Shown here: one piece after another, positions 1 through 10,803 of the stretch
Layout: each line of letters begins with the position of its first letter
How positions within the stretch are numbered: the stretch's first letter is position 1
Translations under genes and position numbers: made by a program
The notes under the pieces: generated by a model
The model's input: the letters and a program-made list of their open reading frames with translations, nothing else
What the model was told of the DNA's origin: nothing
Database searches by the model: none
From: Gammaproteobacteria bacterium
Lineage (GTDB): Bacteria > Pseudomonadota > Gammaproteobacteria > DRLM01
Direction of reading: 5' to 3'
Assembly (NCBI GenBank): GCA_919903055.1
Contig: CAKKSB010000078.1
Span: forward strand, 1-38,347
Length of the DNA: 38,347 nucleotides

Positions 1-524
1 GAAGTGGTGAGGCCGGTCAAGGTGCCGCTCAGTCCCACCACGGTACCGATCAGGCCGAGAGTGATCAGCAGATTGCCGATCATCTCGACCGAATTGCTGG
101 TGCGGTAATAACTCGCGAATTCGATGTCGATCAGCGATTCGATATTGGGCTGATCGTTATTTTTGACGACTTCTTTCAGGGAGTTGAAAAAACGGTCGAC
201 CGCGCGATTGGTTTTGTTGGGATTCAATCCGTGCAGGCCGCTGTTGCGGGCGATCGCGCCCAGTTGCGAGGCGCGCAGCGCTTCTTCGGTGATAGTGACC
301 GCCAAGCTGAAGCTGATGACGATACCCAGAATGAACAAGGCCATGATGATCCAGGTGATCCGGCTCTGGTCATGCTTGATGTAGTCGACGAGATTGGTGT
401 CGAAGTAGAGGGCGAAGTGGATGGCCAGCGCCGTGGATGCCCAGATCAGCCAAAGAAAAATGGTGCGGAAAGCTTTTTCCTGTACCAACTGCTTGTGGTC
501 GTTCTTCCGCATACCGCTGTTCAT
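1..524 (-). CDS. MotA/TolQ/ExbB proton channel family protein (3' end outside window)
   Basis: The gene starts at the ATG at 524 and runs off the left edge after 174 codons, so the C-terminus is missing. An AAGGA-like ribosome site lies just upstream. The N-terminus has a short polar stretch, a first membrane segment (about residues 20-40, FLWLIWASTALAIHF) and a second (about 58-78, ITWIIMALFILGIVIS). Near the cut end comes the glycine- and threonine-rich helix GLIGTVVGLSGTLTGLT, which matches the pore-lining helix typical of MotA/TolQ/ExbB proteins. Members couple proton flow to motor or TonB/Tol-type work in the inner membrane. Which subfamily it belongs to cannot be told without the C-terminus and the downstream partner (an ExbD/TolR- or MotB-like gene would be expected to the left). 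Confidence 0.8.
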   Translation of the reverse strand, partial: MNSGMRKNDHKQLVQEKAFRTIFLWLIWASTALAIHFALYFDTNLVDYIKHDQSRITWIIMALFILGIVISFSLAVTITEEALRASQLGAIARNSGLHGLNPNKTNRAVDRFFNSLKEVVKNNDQPNIESLIDIEFASYYRTSNSVEMIGNLLITLGLIGTVVGLSGTLTGLTT

Positions 525-616
525 GAGTGTCCTTGGAGTAGTCTGGGGACGAGGCCGGGTGGTGTGCTGGAGGCCGCACATCGCCTTCATGAGAAGGATT
601 TTTATTTAATTATGGG

Positions 617-645
617 ATTCTTTATTACCCAAGCCCTAGCGTCAA
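617..645 (-). promoter_or_regulatory. Candidate sigma-70 promoter for the proton-channel gene
   Basis: On the minus strand TTGACG (645-640) is followed after 17 bases by AAGAAT (622-617). The -35 matches five of six consensus bases and the -10 four of six. The region is AT-rich compared with its surroundings. The rest of the gap between 525 and 899 shows no gene; apart from this promoter it holds only the hairpin at 836-864. Confidence 0.35.
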
Positions 646-835
646 GCGGGGTGTATGGCCGGCGCCAACAATCCGCATGCGTCGATTAGTTGGGCAAAGC
701 AGGAGATTTCGGTGGGTTAGGTGTAAGCATCAGTCCGTTCGGGCTAGACTGGCTGACGAAAATTCGCGGGTATTGAGATGGGGGTACCACAGTATTGTCG
801 CTGAGCGGCGGGTTTGAGCTTAATCGTTCAAGACA

Positions 836-864
836 CGCAACCGGGTCAGTTCAACCCGGTTGCG
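836..864. other. Strong 11-bp hairpin downstream of the 36-residue gene
   Basis: CGCAACCGGGT and its exact reverse complement ACCCGGTTGCG are separated by seven bases (CAGTTCA). It lies 36 bases past the stop of the small minus-strand gene. Neither side carries a T-run, so it is not a standard intrinsic terminator. It may stabilise a 3' end or act with Rho. Confidence 0.5.
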
Positions 865-899
865 TCACAGCCTATTCGGACAATGTCGCTTTAAAATTT

Positions 900-1010
900 T
901 TAAAGAGAAATTGATTTGGCCAAAAAGAACATGCCGGTAAAAATGATGGCGAGTCCCACGACGATGACGGTATCCTGCTTGCTGATGTCTTGCCAGTTTG
1001 TGTTGGACAT
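900..1010 (-). CDS. 36-residue single-pass membrane peptide
   Basis: This small gene encodes 36 residues. The start ATG at 1010 is preceded by a very strong ribosome site (AAGGGGGAG, seven bases upstream), which is the main reason to believe it is translated. The product begins with a polar stretch (MSNTNWQDISKQD), followed by a hydrophobic helix at about residues 14-31 (TVIVVGLAIIFTGMFFLA) and a short AKSISL tail. A single transmembrane helix with N-terminus in the cytoplasm is likely. I recognise no family. It stands alone between the channel gene and the ferredoxin gene, with an inverted repeat upstream (1052-1067) and a hairpin downstream (836-864). The function is unknown. Confidence 0.6.
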   Translation of the reverse strand: MSNTNWQDISKQDTVIVVGLAIIFTGMFFLAKSISL

Positions 1011-1051
1011 AAATTTTCTCCCCCTTACGACCATGATATATACCGCATAAA

Positions 1052-1067
1052 GTCTATTTGAATAGAC
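1052..1067. promoter_or_regulatory. Inverted repeat upstream of the 36-residue gene
   Basis: GTCTATT-TG-AATAGAC is a perfect 7-bp inverted repeat with a 2-base centre. On the minus strand a TATATA-type stretch follows it by about 10 bases, towards the small gene. The arrangement suggests an operator beside a promoter, but no matching regulator is recognised. Confidence 0.3.
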
Positions 1068-1177
1068 GACTGGAATCCTCTGTTTTTTTACACACAGATC
1101 AATGCCGCGTCAAGCCATTTATTAATGGCAATGGCGAGATTGAAGAGTACGGCCGGGTTTTATCCCACGCTCGGTCA

Positions 1178-3900
<2,723 letters not shown>

Positions 3901-3911
<11 letters not shown>

Positions 3912-5289
3912 GGTTGCCGCCCCCTTGCTGACCCTGTTGCATGCGTCGCGCGCGTTCTTCGTCGATGGGTTGCGGATCGAGCACCGCCACCGTCAAACCG
4001 TCGTCGACCAGGTATTTGCGCGCCACCTCGCGCACCTGTTCGGCGGTCACCGCCTTGACGCGTTCGAGATATTGCTCGCCTATCTTCCAACTGAGGCCCA
4101 TCGACTCCAGCGAACCGATCTTCATGGCCTGATAAAACACCGAGTCGAGCTGATACACGTCGCTGGCTATCACCTGCGCCTTGACGCGTTTGAGTTCGTC
4201 TTCGCTCGCCAGCTCGTCGCGCACCCGTTTGACCTGCTCGCGCAGCGCCTGCTCCAGTTCGGCGATGTCGTGGCCTTGGCTCGGCGTGCCGTCGATGATA
4301 AACAGGCTTTGGTCGCGGGAATCCAGGTCGTAACCGGCGCCGGCCTGGGCGGCGATCTGAGTGTCGCGCACCAGGTGTTTGGCGAAACGCGCGCTGCTGC
4401 CGCCGTCGAGTATGCCGGCCAGCACTTCGAGGGCATAAGGTTCCCATTCGTCAGGATTGGCGGTGCGCGGAGGGGCTTTGTAGCCCATCATCAAATAAGG
4501 CAGTTCGGCGGGCGCTTTGACGGTGAGGCGGCGGGTGCCGACTTGGGGAATTTCCTGGCGCTGTTTGAGCGGTTCGAGCTTGCTGGGTTTGAGCGGGCCG
4601 AAATGTTTCTTGGCGAGGGCCAGCACCTGTTGCGGATCGACGTCGCCCGCCACCACCAGCACCGCGTTGTTGGGGGCGTACCACAGGCCGTACCAGCGTT
4701 TGAGATCGTCTGCGCGCAGGTTCTCCAAATCGCCCATCCAACCGATGACCGGAATGCGATAGGGACTGTTCAAATAAGCCACGGCGTTGAACTGCTCATA
4801 AGTGAGGGCTTGCGGACTGTCGTCGGTGCGCATGCGCCGCTCCTCCATCACCACCTTCACCTCCTTGGCGAATTCCTCGGGCTTGAGCAGCAAGTGGCGC
4901 ATGCGGTCGGCTTCCAGCTTGAAGCTGATTTCGAGGCGGCTCTTTTCGAGCTGTTGGAAATAGGCGGTGTAATCGCGGCTGGTGAAGGCGTTTTCCCGGC
5001 CGCCGTTTTCGGCGATGATGCGCGAGAATTCGTTGGGGCCGTAGTTTTTAGTGCCCTTGAACATCATGTGTTCGAGCGCGTGGGAAATGCCGGTGATGCC
5101 GTCGTGCTCGTAGCTGCTGCCGACCTTGTACCACACTTGCGAGACCAGGACCGGCGAGCGGTGATCTTCCTTGACGATCACCTTCATGCCGTTGTCGAGC
5201 CGGTATTCGTGGACCGCGCCGCCGGATTGGGCAAGGCTGTTCAAGGGAAACAACAAACACAGCAGCATCAACGTTTTTAAATTTCGCAT
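3901..5289 (-). CDS. M16 family zinc peptidase, catalytic subunit
   Basis: This is a periplasmic or envelope-associated zinc peptidase of 462 residues. A signal peptide covers about residues 1-21 (MRNLKTLMLLCLLFPLNSLA). The inverted zinc motif HALEH is at 70-74, and the distal glutamate ligand expected about 75 residues later is E148 or E149 in KVVMEERR. The distance and the length match short (M16B) peptidases. The ATG at 5289 is chosen because it opens the signal peptide; the frame stays open 26 codons further upstream, but that extension is arginine-rich and unlike a signal sequence. Its partner without HxxEH follows immediately, overlapping by 11 bases, so the two probably form a heterodimer. 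It is divergent from ftsY. The substrate is unknown. Confidence 0.92.
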
Positions 5290-5427
5290 ATTTGGTTCCC
5301 TGTATTGCCGACTTACCCGGTGGACGGAGGGGTGATAGGATAGCCTATCGGTCCGGCGGGGGGCCATGTTCTTTCCGCCGGCTCTTTATCCTCCGCGTTA
5401 ACGCGTCAGCTACGACTACGGTTGCTT

Positions 5428-6420
5428 ATGTTTGGTTTCAAAAAAGATCGCGCCACCCCGGCGGACGAGGCCCCGCGTCCCGGCCTGTTTCAACGCCTCA
5501 AACAACGTCTCGCCCGCACCCGCGGCAGCCTCACCGACGGGTTGGCGCGTCTGGTGTTGGGCAAAAAGGTCATCGATGAGGATGTGCTCGAGGAGATCGA
5601 GACCCGTTTGCTGACGGCCGACGTCGGCGCCGAGGCCACCGCGCGCATCATCCAGGATCTGACCGCGCGGGTGCGGCGCAAACAATTGGCCGACGCCGAG
5701 GCCCTGCTCGCCGCGTTGAAAGAAGACATGCAGGCCATCCTCGCGCCGTGCAGTGTGCCGCTGGTGATCCCGGCCGGGGTGCGGCCCTTCGTGATCCTGA
5801 TGGTCGGTGTGAACGGGGTGGGCAAGACCACCACCATCGGCAAGCTGGCCAAGCGTTTTCAGGCCGACGGCCTGTCGGTGATGCTGGCCGCCGGCGACAC
5901 CTTCCGCGCCGCGGCGGTGGAGCAGTTGGAGACTTGGGGCGAGCGCAACGGCGTGGCGGTGGTGGCGCAGGCCCGCAACGCCGATCCGGCCTCGGTGGTG
6001 TACGACGCCTTGCAAGCCGCCAAGGCCCGCGGCATCGATGTGTTGATCGCCGACACCGCCGGCCGTCTGCACACCCAGGCCAATCTGATGGAAGAGTTGA
6101 AGAAGATAAAACGGGTGCTGGGCAAGCTGGAGCCCAGCGCGCCCCACGAGACCCTGCTGGTGATCGACGCCGGCACCGGCCAGAATGCCTTGAATCAGGC
6201 CCGCCAGTTCCACGAGGCGGTGGGCTTGACCGGCATCACCCTCAGCAAACTCGACGGCACCGCCAAGGGCGGCATCATCTTCGCCATCGCCGAACAGATG
6301 AAGTTGCCGATCCGTTTCATCGGCGTCGGCGAGGGTATCGACGATCTGCGTCCCTTCGACGCCGAGGATTTCGTCGAGGCCTTGTTCGCCGGGGAGACGG
6401 CGGAGGATGAGCGGAGTTAA
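5428..6420 (+). CDS. ftsY: Signal recognition particle receptor
   Basis: FtsY is the SRP receptor GTPase that docks ribosome-nascent chain-Ffh complexes at SecYEG. The product has 330 residues. The N domain is at about 25-115, and the G domain shows the P-loop GVNGVGKTTTIGKL (127-140), the DTFRAAAVEQL motif (157-167), DTAGRL and the closing (T/S)KLDGTAKGG motif, here SKLD rather than the usual TKLD. The acidic A domain found in E. coli (about 200 residues) is reduced to roughly 20 residues, so membrane attachment must rely on the N-terminal helix. The ATG at 5428 is used; a TTG two codons upstream is in frame but less likely. ftsE and ftsX follow. Confidence 0.96.
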   Translation: MFGFKKDRATPADEAPRPGLFQRLKQRLARTRGSLTDGLARLVLGKKVIDEDVLEEIETRLLTADVGAEATARIIQDLTARVRRKQLADAEALLAALKEDMQAILAPCSVPLVIPAGVRPFVILMVGVNGVGKTTTIGKLAKRFQADGLSVMLAAGDTFRAAAVEQLETWGERNGVAVVAQARNADPASVVYDALQAAKARGIDVLIADTAGRLHTQANLMEELKKIKRVLGKLEPSAPHETLLVIDAGTGQNALNQARQFHEAVGLTGITLSKLDGTAKGGIIFAIAEQMKLPIRFIGVGEGIDDLRPFDAEDFVEALFAGETAEDERS

Positions 6421-6450
6421 GCTTCGCTTCATTAAAGTGCGCCTTCCAGC

Positions 6451-7131
6451 ATGATCGAATTTCGCAATGTGGGAAAACGTTATCCCAGCGGCCACGCGGC
6501 GCTCAACGAGGTGAGCTTCATTCTCGCGCGCGGCGAGATGGCCTTTCTCACCGGCCATTCCGGCGCGGGCAAAAGCACCTTGCTGAAACTCATCGCCCTC
6601 ATCGAACGTCCCAGCAGCGGCGAGCTGATTGTCAACGAGCGCAACCTCAATCGCCTGGAGCGCGGCCACATCCCTTATCACCGCCGCGGCCTCGGCATGA
6701 TCTTTCAGGACTACCGCTTGCTGCAGGACCGCACGGTGTTCGACAACGTGGCCTTGCCGCTGGTGATCGGCGGTGAATACGACCAGCGCGAGACCGGCCG
6801 GCGGGTGCGCGCCGCGCTGGATAAAGTGGGTTTGCTCGGCAAGGAAAAATATTATCCATTGGAACTCTCCGGCGGCGAACAGCAGCGGGTGGGCATCGCC
6901 CGCGCCGTGGTGCACAAGCCGGTATTGCTGCTGGCCGATGAGCCCACCGGTAATCTCGACCCGGACTTGTCGCGGGAGATCATGGCCCTGTTCGAGGCCT
7001 TTCAGCGGGTGGGTGTCACGGTGTTGATCGCCAGTCACGATCACGACCTGATCGCCCGCATGAACCACCGGGTACTGACCTTGCAGCACGGCAGTCTGAT
7101 CAACACTGTCGCGGAGGCGCCGGCCTCATGA
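6451..7131 (+). CDS. ftsE: Cell division ABC transporter ATP-binding protein
   Basis: FtsE is the ATPase of the FtsEX complex, which in the divisome activates septal peptidoglycan hydrolases through periplasmic partners. The 226-residue protein has a Walker A motif GHSGAGKST (about 36-44), the Q-loop in MIFQDYRLL, the ABC signature [14 protein letters not shown] and a Walker [14 protein letters not shown]. Its length and motifs are those of a complete single-domain ABC ATPase. It follows ftsY after 30 bases and its stop overlaps the ftsX start by four bases (ATGA). No strong ribosome site is seen in front of the ATG, so translation may depend on upstream ftsY. Confidence 0.97.
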   Translation: MIEFRNVGKRYPSGHAALNEVSFILARGEMAFLTGHSGAGKSTLLKLIALIERPSSGELIVNERNLNRLERGHIPYHRRGLGMIFQDYRLLQDRTVFDNVALPLVIGGEYDQRETGRRVRAALDKVGLLGKEKYYPLELSGGEQQRVGIARAVVHKPVLLLADEPTGNLDPDLSREIMALFEAFQRVGVTVLIASHDHDLIARMNHRVLTLQHGSLINTVAEAPAS

Positions 7132-8126
7132 AACGGCGCGACGGGCAGGGTCAGGAATCGGAAGCGGCGCGCGCCGCGCCACGCAAGACCGGTCCGCGCC
7201 AGCGCGGGCTGGAAAATTACCTCACCCACCATTTGCGCGCCCTCTTCGCCAGCCTCGGCCAATTGGTGCGGACGCCGCTGGCCACTTTGATGATCGCGGC
7301 GGTGATCGGCATCGCCCTCGCCCTGCCCGCCGGGTTTCACGCTCTGCTCGCCAGCGTGCAGACGGTGGCCGCGGGCTGGGAAGGGGATATGGCCCAGATC
7401 TCGCTTTTTTTGAAACCCACGATTAAAGAAGATCAGGCCGCCGCCCTGGCCAAGCGGCTACGCGGCATGCGCGAGGTGACGGCCGTGCGTTACATCTCGC
7501 CGCAGCAGGCGCTGGCGGAGTTCGAACTATCCTCGGGACTGCGCGACGCGCTGGCTTATCTGAATGAGAATCCGCTGCCGGCGGTGCTGGTGGTGCGTCC
7601 GGCGGAGCAATACAGCACGCCCAGCGCCGCCCGGGATTTGCTGCATCGCCTGGAAGCCATGACCGAAGTGGACAGCGCCCAACTGGATCTGGCTTGGCTG
7701 GAGCGATTGCACGCCATGGTCGGATTGGCCGTCCGCGGTGTGTGGCTGCTGGCGGGGGTGCTGGCGGTGGGGGTGTTGTTGGTGGTGGGCAATACCATTC
7801 GCCTCGGCATACAGAATCGCCGGGAAGAAATCGTCGTCATCAAACTCCTCGGCGCCACCGACGGCTTCATCCGCCGGCCCTTCGTCTACGGCGGCATGTG
7901 GTATGGCCTGTTCGGGGGAGTCATCGCCTTGCTGGTGGTAAACGGCCTATTATTGAGTCTGGCTGGTCCGGCGCAACAACTGGCGGCCCTTTACCACAGC
8001 GGGTTTCGCCTGGAGCTGCTGGGCGGTTTGGCCTGTGTGATCGTGCTGGGCGCCGGCGCCGCCCTGGGCTGGCTGGGCGCCTGGCTGGCGGTCAGCCGTC
8101 ATTTGCGCGATGTGGAGCCGGTTTAA
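7128..8126 (+). CDS. ftsX: Cell division protein, FtsX permease subunit
   Basis: FtsX is the inner-membrane partner of FtsE. The 332-residue protein has an arginine- and proline-rich cytoplasmic tail (about 1-35), a first membrane helix (about 48-70, ATLMIAAVIGIALALPAGF), a periplasmic domain (about 75-195) that in the family contacts the hydrolase activator, then three C-terminal helices (VWLLAGVLAVGVLLVVG; YGLFGGVIALLVVNGLLL; LLGGLACVIVLGAGAALGWL). NRREEIVVIKLLGAT between helices two and three is the coupling segment typical of MacB/FtsX permeases. It overlaps ftsE by four bases. It lies 187 bases upstream of rpoH, whose control signals start 22 bases after the ftsX stop. Confidence 0.95.
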   Translation: MKRRDGQGQESEAARAAPRKTGPRQRGLENYLTHHLRALFASLGQLVRTPLATLMIAAVIGIALALPAGFHALLASVQTVAAGWEGDMAQISLFLKPTIKEDQAAALAKRLRGMREVTAVRYISPQQALAEFELSSGLRDALAYLNENPLPAVLVVRPAEQYSTPSAARDLLHRLEAMTEVDSAQLDLAWLERLHAMVGLAVRGVWLLAGVLAVGVLLVVGNTIRLGIQNRREEIVVIKLLGATDGFIRRPFVYGGMWYGLFGGVIALLVVNGLLLSLAGPAQQLAALYHSGFRLELLGGLACVIVLGAGAALGWLGAWLAVSRHLRDVEPV

Positions 8127-8148
8127 CCCCGGCTTAGCTCCCAGTTAA

Positions 8149-8177
8149 GGAACTTCTGAATGACCTTAGCACTCATA
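8149..8177 (+). promoter_or_regulatory. Candidate sigma-E (RpoE)-type promoter for rpoH
   Basis: GGAACTT (8149-8155) is an exact match to the sigma-E -35 consensus. After 17 bases comes TCATA (8173-8177), close to the -10 forms TCAAA and TCTGA. The -10 lies inside the left half of the CIRCE operator, so transcription from here would start near 8184, within the operator. E. coli rpoH also has a sigma-E promoter (P3, with GAACTT). This is a pattern match, not proof. Confidence 0.5.
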
Positions 8178-8192
8178 GGAATCGAGTGCTAA
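8166..8192. promoter_or_regulatory. CIRCE operator (HrcA binding site) upstream of rpoH
   Basis: TTAGCACTC (8166-8174), nine bases, GAGTGCTAA (8184-8192) is a perfect match to the CIRCE consensus TTAGCACTC-N9-GAGTGCTAA. HrcA binds this as a heat-sensitive repressor. It lies 121 bases before the rpoH ATG and overlaps a candidate sigma-E promoter. It implies that this genome encodes HrcA, although hrcA is not in the window. Confidence 0.95.
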
Positions 8193-8313
8193 ACTGATGG
8201 AAAGCCACTGAGGTGTGGGAGTGAGACGCCGCGTGGACTATGATTTGCATATTCAGAGCCTTAGCCGGATGAGCGTCAATCGAGCGCCGCCGGATTCACG
8301 AGGGTGAACTTAA

Positions 8314-9168
8314 ATGATTGAACAAAATAAAGGTTTGGAATTGGCCGTGCCGATAGGCAGCCTGGAGGCGTACGGCCAGGTCATCAACCGTATCCCGGTA
8401 CTGACCGCCGAGGAAGAGCGCGCGCTGGCGCGCCGTTTGCGGGATGACAATGACCTGGAGGCCGCCCGCCAACTTATTTTGTCGCATTTGCGTTTCGTGG
8501 TCCGCATCGCCCGCGGTTACGCCGGTTATGGCTTGTCGCATGCGGACCTGATCCAGGAAGGCAATGTCGGCCTGATGAAAGCGGTGAAGCGTTTCGACCC
8601 CGAGATGAACGTCCGGCTGGTGTCCTTCGCGGTGCACTGGATCCGCGCCGAAATACATGAATTCATTCTGCGCAACTGGCGCATCGTCAAGGTCGCCACC
8701 ACCAAGGCGCAGCGCAAGCTGTTCTTCAATCTACGCAGCGCCAAGACCCGCTTGGGCTGGTTCACGCGCGACGAAGTGAACGCGGTGGCCAAGGACCTCG
8801 GTGTCAGCCCGGAGACCGTAGTGGAGATGGAGTCGCGCATGAGCGGTTACGACGCCTCGCTCTACGGCGAAACCGACGACAACGGCGACGAACACCACAC
8901 CGCGCCCATCGCGTATCTGGCCGATCTGCGGGCCGACCCCGCCGAACAGCTGGAGCACGACAACTGGGACGATCACCACAGCGAGAAATTGCACGACGCG
9001 CTGGCCGGTCTCGACGCGCGCAGTCGCGATATTCTCTCGCGGCGCTGGCTGGCGGACAACAAGGCCACCCTGCATGAGCTGGCGGACCAGTATCAAGTGT
9101 CGGCGGAACGCATCCGCCAGCTGGAGCAAAATGCGATCAAGAAACTCAAGGTGGCGTTGGAGGCATAA
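8314..9168 (+). CDS. rpoH: RNA polymerase heat-shock sigma factor (sigma-32)
   Basis: RpoH directs RNA polymerase to heat-shock promoters. The 284-residue protein shows region 2 (about 50-125, with [20 protein letters not shown] and the region 2.4 motif [20 protein letters not shown]) and region 4 with a helix-turn-helix near the C-terminus ([20 protein letters not shown]). The RpoH box QRKLFFNLR is at 133-141; it separates RpoH from other sigma-70 group factors and is used for chaperone/FtsH control. The ATG at 8314 has AGGGTGA upstream. The upstream region carries a CIRCE element and a sigma-E-like promoter, and an intrinsic terminator follows. The leader of about 130 bases could also hold an RNA thermometer, which I cannot fold reliably by eye. 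Confidence 0.97.
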   Translation: MIEQNKGLELAVPIGSLEAYGQVINRIPVLTAEEERALARRLRDDNDLEAARQLILSHLRFVVRIARGYAGYGLSHADLIQEGNVGLMKAVKRFDPEMNVRLVSFAVHWIRAEIHEFILRNWRIVKVATTKAQRKLFFNLRSAKTRLGWFTRDEVNAVAKDLGVSPETVVEMESRMSGYDASLYGETDDNGDEHHTAPIAYLADLRADPAEQLEHDNWDDHHSEKLHDALAGLDARSRDILSRRWLADNKATLHELADQYQVSAERIRQLEQNAIKKLKVALEA

Positions 9169-9197
9169 ACGCCAGGTCGAGAGGGGAAGCGTAAAAG

Positions 9198-9231
9198 AAC
9201 GGGCGGTGTCGATTGGCACCGCCCGTTTTTT
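9198..9231. terminator. Bidirectional intrinsic terminator between rpoH and bioD
   Basis: AACGGGCGGTG (9198-9208), eight bases, CACCGCCCGTT (9217-9227) is a perfect 11-bp stem followed by a T-run to 9230. A-rich sequence on the other side lets it also serve the converging bio operon. The bioD stop codon (9230-9232) overlaps the T-run, so this terminator sits directly at the end of bioD. Confidence 0.9.
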
Positions 9232-9910
9232 ATGGACGAACGGCGGCGAGCTTGAATTCCGCCGCCAGCGCCGCGACATCCACGCGAGCGAGATGGGGAA
9301 AGGTAGCCAGCCGCGGCGCGGCGAGTTGTGTCTCCAACGTCGCGATATTTTCGGCGATCTTTTCCATTGCGGGATCGACGAGGTTCGCCACCCAGCCTGC
9401 CCAGTGCGCGCCGCTACGGATAATGGCCTCGCCGCTCAACAGCGCGTGATTGAGACAGCCGAGGCGGATTCCCACCACTAAAATCACCGGTAGATTCAGC
9501 GCCACCGCCAAATCGGCGACACTCTCCCGGTCATTGAGCGGCACCCGCCAGCCGCCGGCACCTTCCACGATTACGCAATCCGTCCGTGCGGCGAGCTGCG
9601 CGTAATGCGCGTGGAGTACCGCCACGCTCAATTCCATCACCGCCTCGCGCGCCGCGAGATGGGGCGCGATGGCGGCGGGCAGCGCAAAAGGATTCACCTC
9701 TTCATAACCCAGCGGCACATTGCCGGCGGCGAGCAATTGCAGCGCATCGTCGTTGCGCCAGCCTTCGGCGGTGAGTACGCAGCCCGCCGCCACCGGCTTC
9801 ATGCCCGCCACGCGTCGTCCCGTTTCGGCGAGGTGATGAATCAGCGCCGCCGCGACCACCGTCTTGCCGACGCCGGTATCGGTGCCGGTGATGAAAAACC
9901 CCTTCATCAT
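9230..9910 (-). CDS. bioD: Dethiobiotin synthetase
   Basis: BioD closes the ureido ring of dethiobiotin from 7,8-diaminopelargonic acid, CO2 and ATP, the penultimate step of biotin synthesis. The 226-residue protein has the P-loop GTDTGVGKT (about 8-16), the substrate-binding KPVAAG (38-43) and the VEGAGGWRVPL segment that closes the active site. It is the last gene of the bio operon: its start overlaps the bioC stop by four bases (ATGA), and its stop lies in the shared terminator. bioA, which supplies its substrate, is not in the window. Confidence 0.96.
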   Translation of the reverse strand: MMKGFFITGTDTGVGKTVVAAALIHHLAETGRRVAGMKPVAAGCVLTAEGWRNDDALQLLAAGNVPLGYEEVNPFALPAAIAPHLAAREAVMELSVAVLHAHYAQLAARTDCVIVEGAGGWRVPLNDRESVADLAVALNLPVILVVGIRLGCLNHALLSGEAIIRSGAHWAGWVANLVDPAMEKIAENIATLETQLAAPRLATFPHLARVDVAALAAEFKLAAVRP

Positions 9911-10803
9911 CGCGGTGACGCGCGCCGGCGCAGGCTGTCGACCGCGACGCGCACCACGCCGTCTTCGCGCAGATTCACCGCGCTGCTCGGCGCCCAGGCC
10001 AGGCCGTAAACCACTTCGAAGGTGGCCGGCAACACGCCGTCGCGCCGTTCATGTTCATAAGCGTCGGCCATGGCGCGCAAGCGACCTTTGCCGGTGAGGC
10101 CGCGCGTGCGGCCGGCGGCGGCGTTGCGGGCGCCGAGGCTTTTGAGTTCGCGCATCAATTGCCGGACATCGGAATAGGTAAGCGTCAGTCGCTCGGCGTC
10201 CATCACCGGATCGGCGAAAGCGGCGCGCTGCAGGGCGTCGCCGACATCGTGCATGTCGATGAAGGCGCTGACATGCTGCGCGCTATCGGCGTGGGCCCAG
10301 GCCGTGCGCAGTTCTTTCAAGGTGTCGGGGCCGAAGGTGGAGAACAGCAACAGGCCGCCCGGTTTCAGCACGCGGCGGAATTCATTAAAAACCGCGTCGA
10401 GGTTATTGCACCACTGCAAGGTCACGTTGGAAAACAGCAGATCGGCGCTGTGATTCGCGAACGGCAAGCGTTCGGCATCGCCGCAGACGAAGCCTTGCCT
10501 GCCGCGCCAGCGCGCCAGCAGGCCGGCGTGGCGCCGCGCGGTGCGCAGCATATTCGGAGCGAGGTCGAGGGCGATCACCCGCGCTTCCTTGTAGCGTTGC
10601 GCCAGCGTTTTGCTGAGATGGCCGGTGCCGGCGCCGACGTCGATCACGCTGGCGGGTTGCAGACGAATATAGTCGAGGCGTTCCAAAAGGCGGGCGCCGA
10701 TTTCGCGTTGCAGTACGGCGACGCCGTCGTAGCTCGCCGCGGCGCGGTCGAAGCTGTTGCGCACGCGGCGTTTGTCGAGGTGGTAGGCTTGATTATCCAT
10801 CAT
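9907..10803 (-). CDS. bioC: Malonyl-ACP O-methyltransferase
   Basis: BioC methylates the free carboxyl of malonyl-ACP so that fatty-acid enzymes can extend it to pimeloyl-ACP methyl ester. The 298-residue protein opens with the family motif KRRVRNSFDRAAASYD and has the SAM-binding loop VIDVGAGTGHLS (about 53-64) and the later FSNVTLQWCNNL segment. It is longer than E. coli BioC (251), with extra residues in the C-terminal half (about 225-250). ATG at 10803 or 10800 may start it; both overlap the end of bioH. It works with BioH, encoded just upstream. Confidence 0.95.
   Translation of the reverse strand: MMDNQAYHLDKRRVRNSFDRAAASYDGVAVLQREIGARLLERLDYIRLQPASVIDVGAGTGHLSKTLAQRYKEARVIALDLAPNMLRTARRHAGLLARWRGRQGFVCGDAERLPFANHSADLLFSNVTLQWCNNLDAVFNEFRRVLKPGGLLLFSTFGPDTLKELRTAWAHADSAQHVSAFIDMHDVGDALQRAAFADPVMDAERLTLTYSDVRQLMRELKSLGARNAAAGRTRGLTGKGRLRAMADAYEHERRDGVLPATFEVVYGLAWAPSSAVNLREDGVVRVAVDSLRRRASPR

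Noticed and set aside
5394-5405. CGCGTTAACGCG palindrome before ftsY as an operator
   Set aside because: It is perfect but only 12 bp, with no further context; it may be chance.
5416-7089. 557-codon minus-strand open frame opposite ftsY and ftsE
   Set aside because: Both plus-strand genes are unmistakable; the antisense product has a shadow composition rich in His, Gln and Gly.
8216-8244. TATGAT at 8239-8244 as an rpoH sigma-70 -10
   Set aside because: No -35-like hexamer occurs at 16-18 bases upstream (GTGGGA region), so the hexamer alone is not enough.
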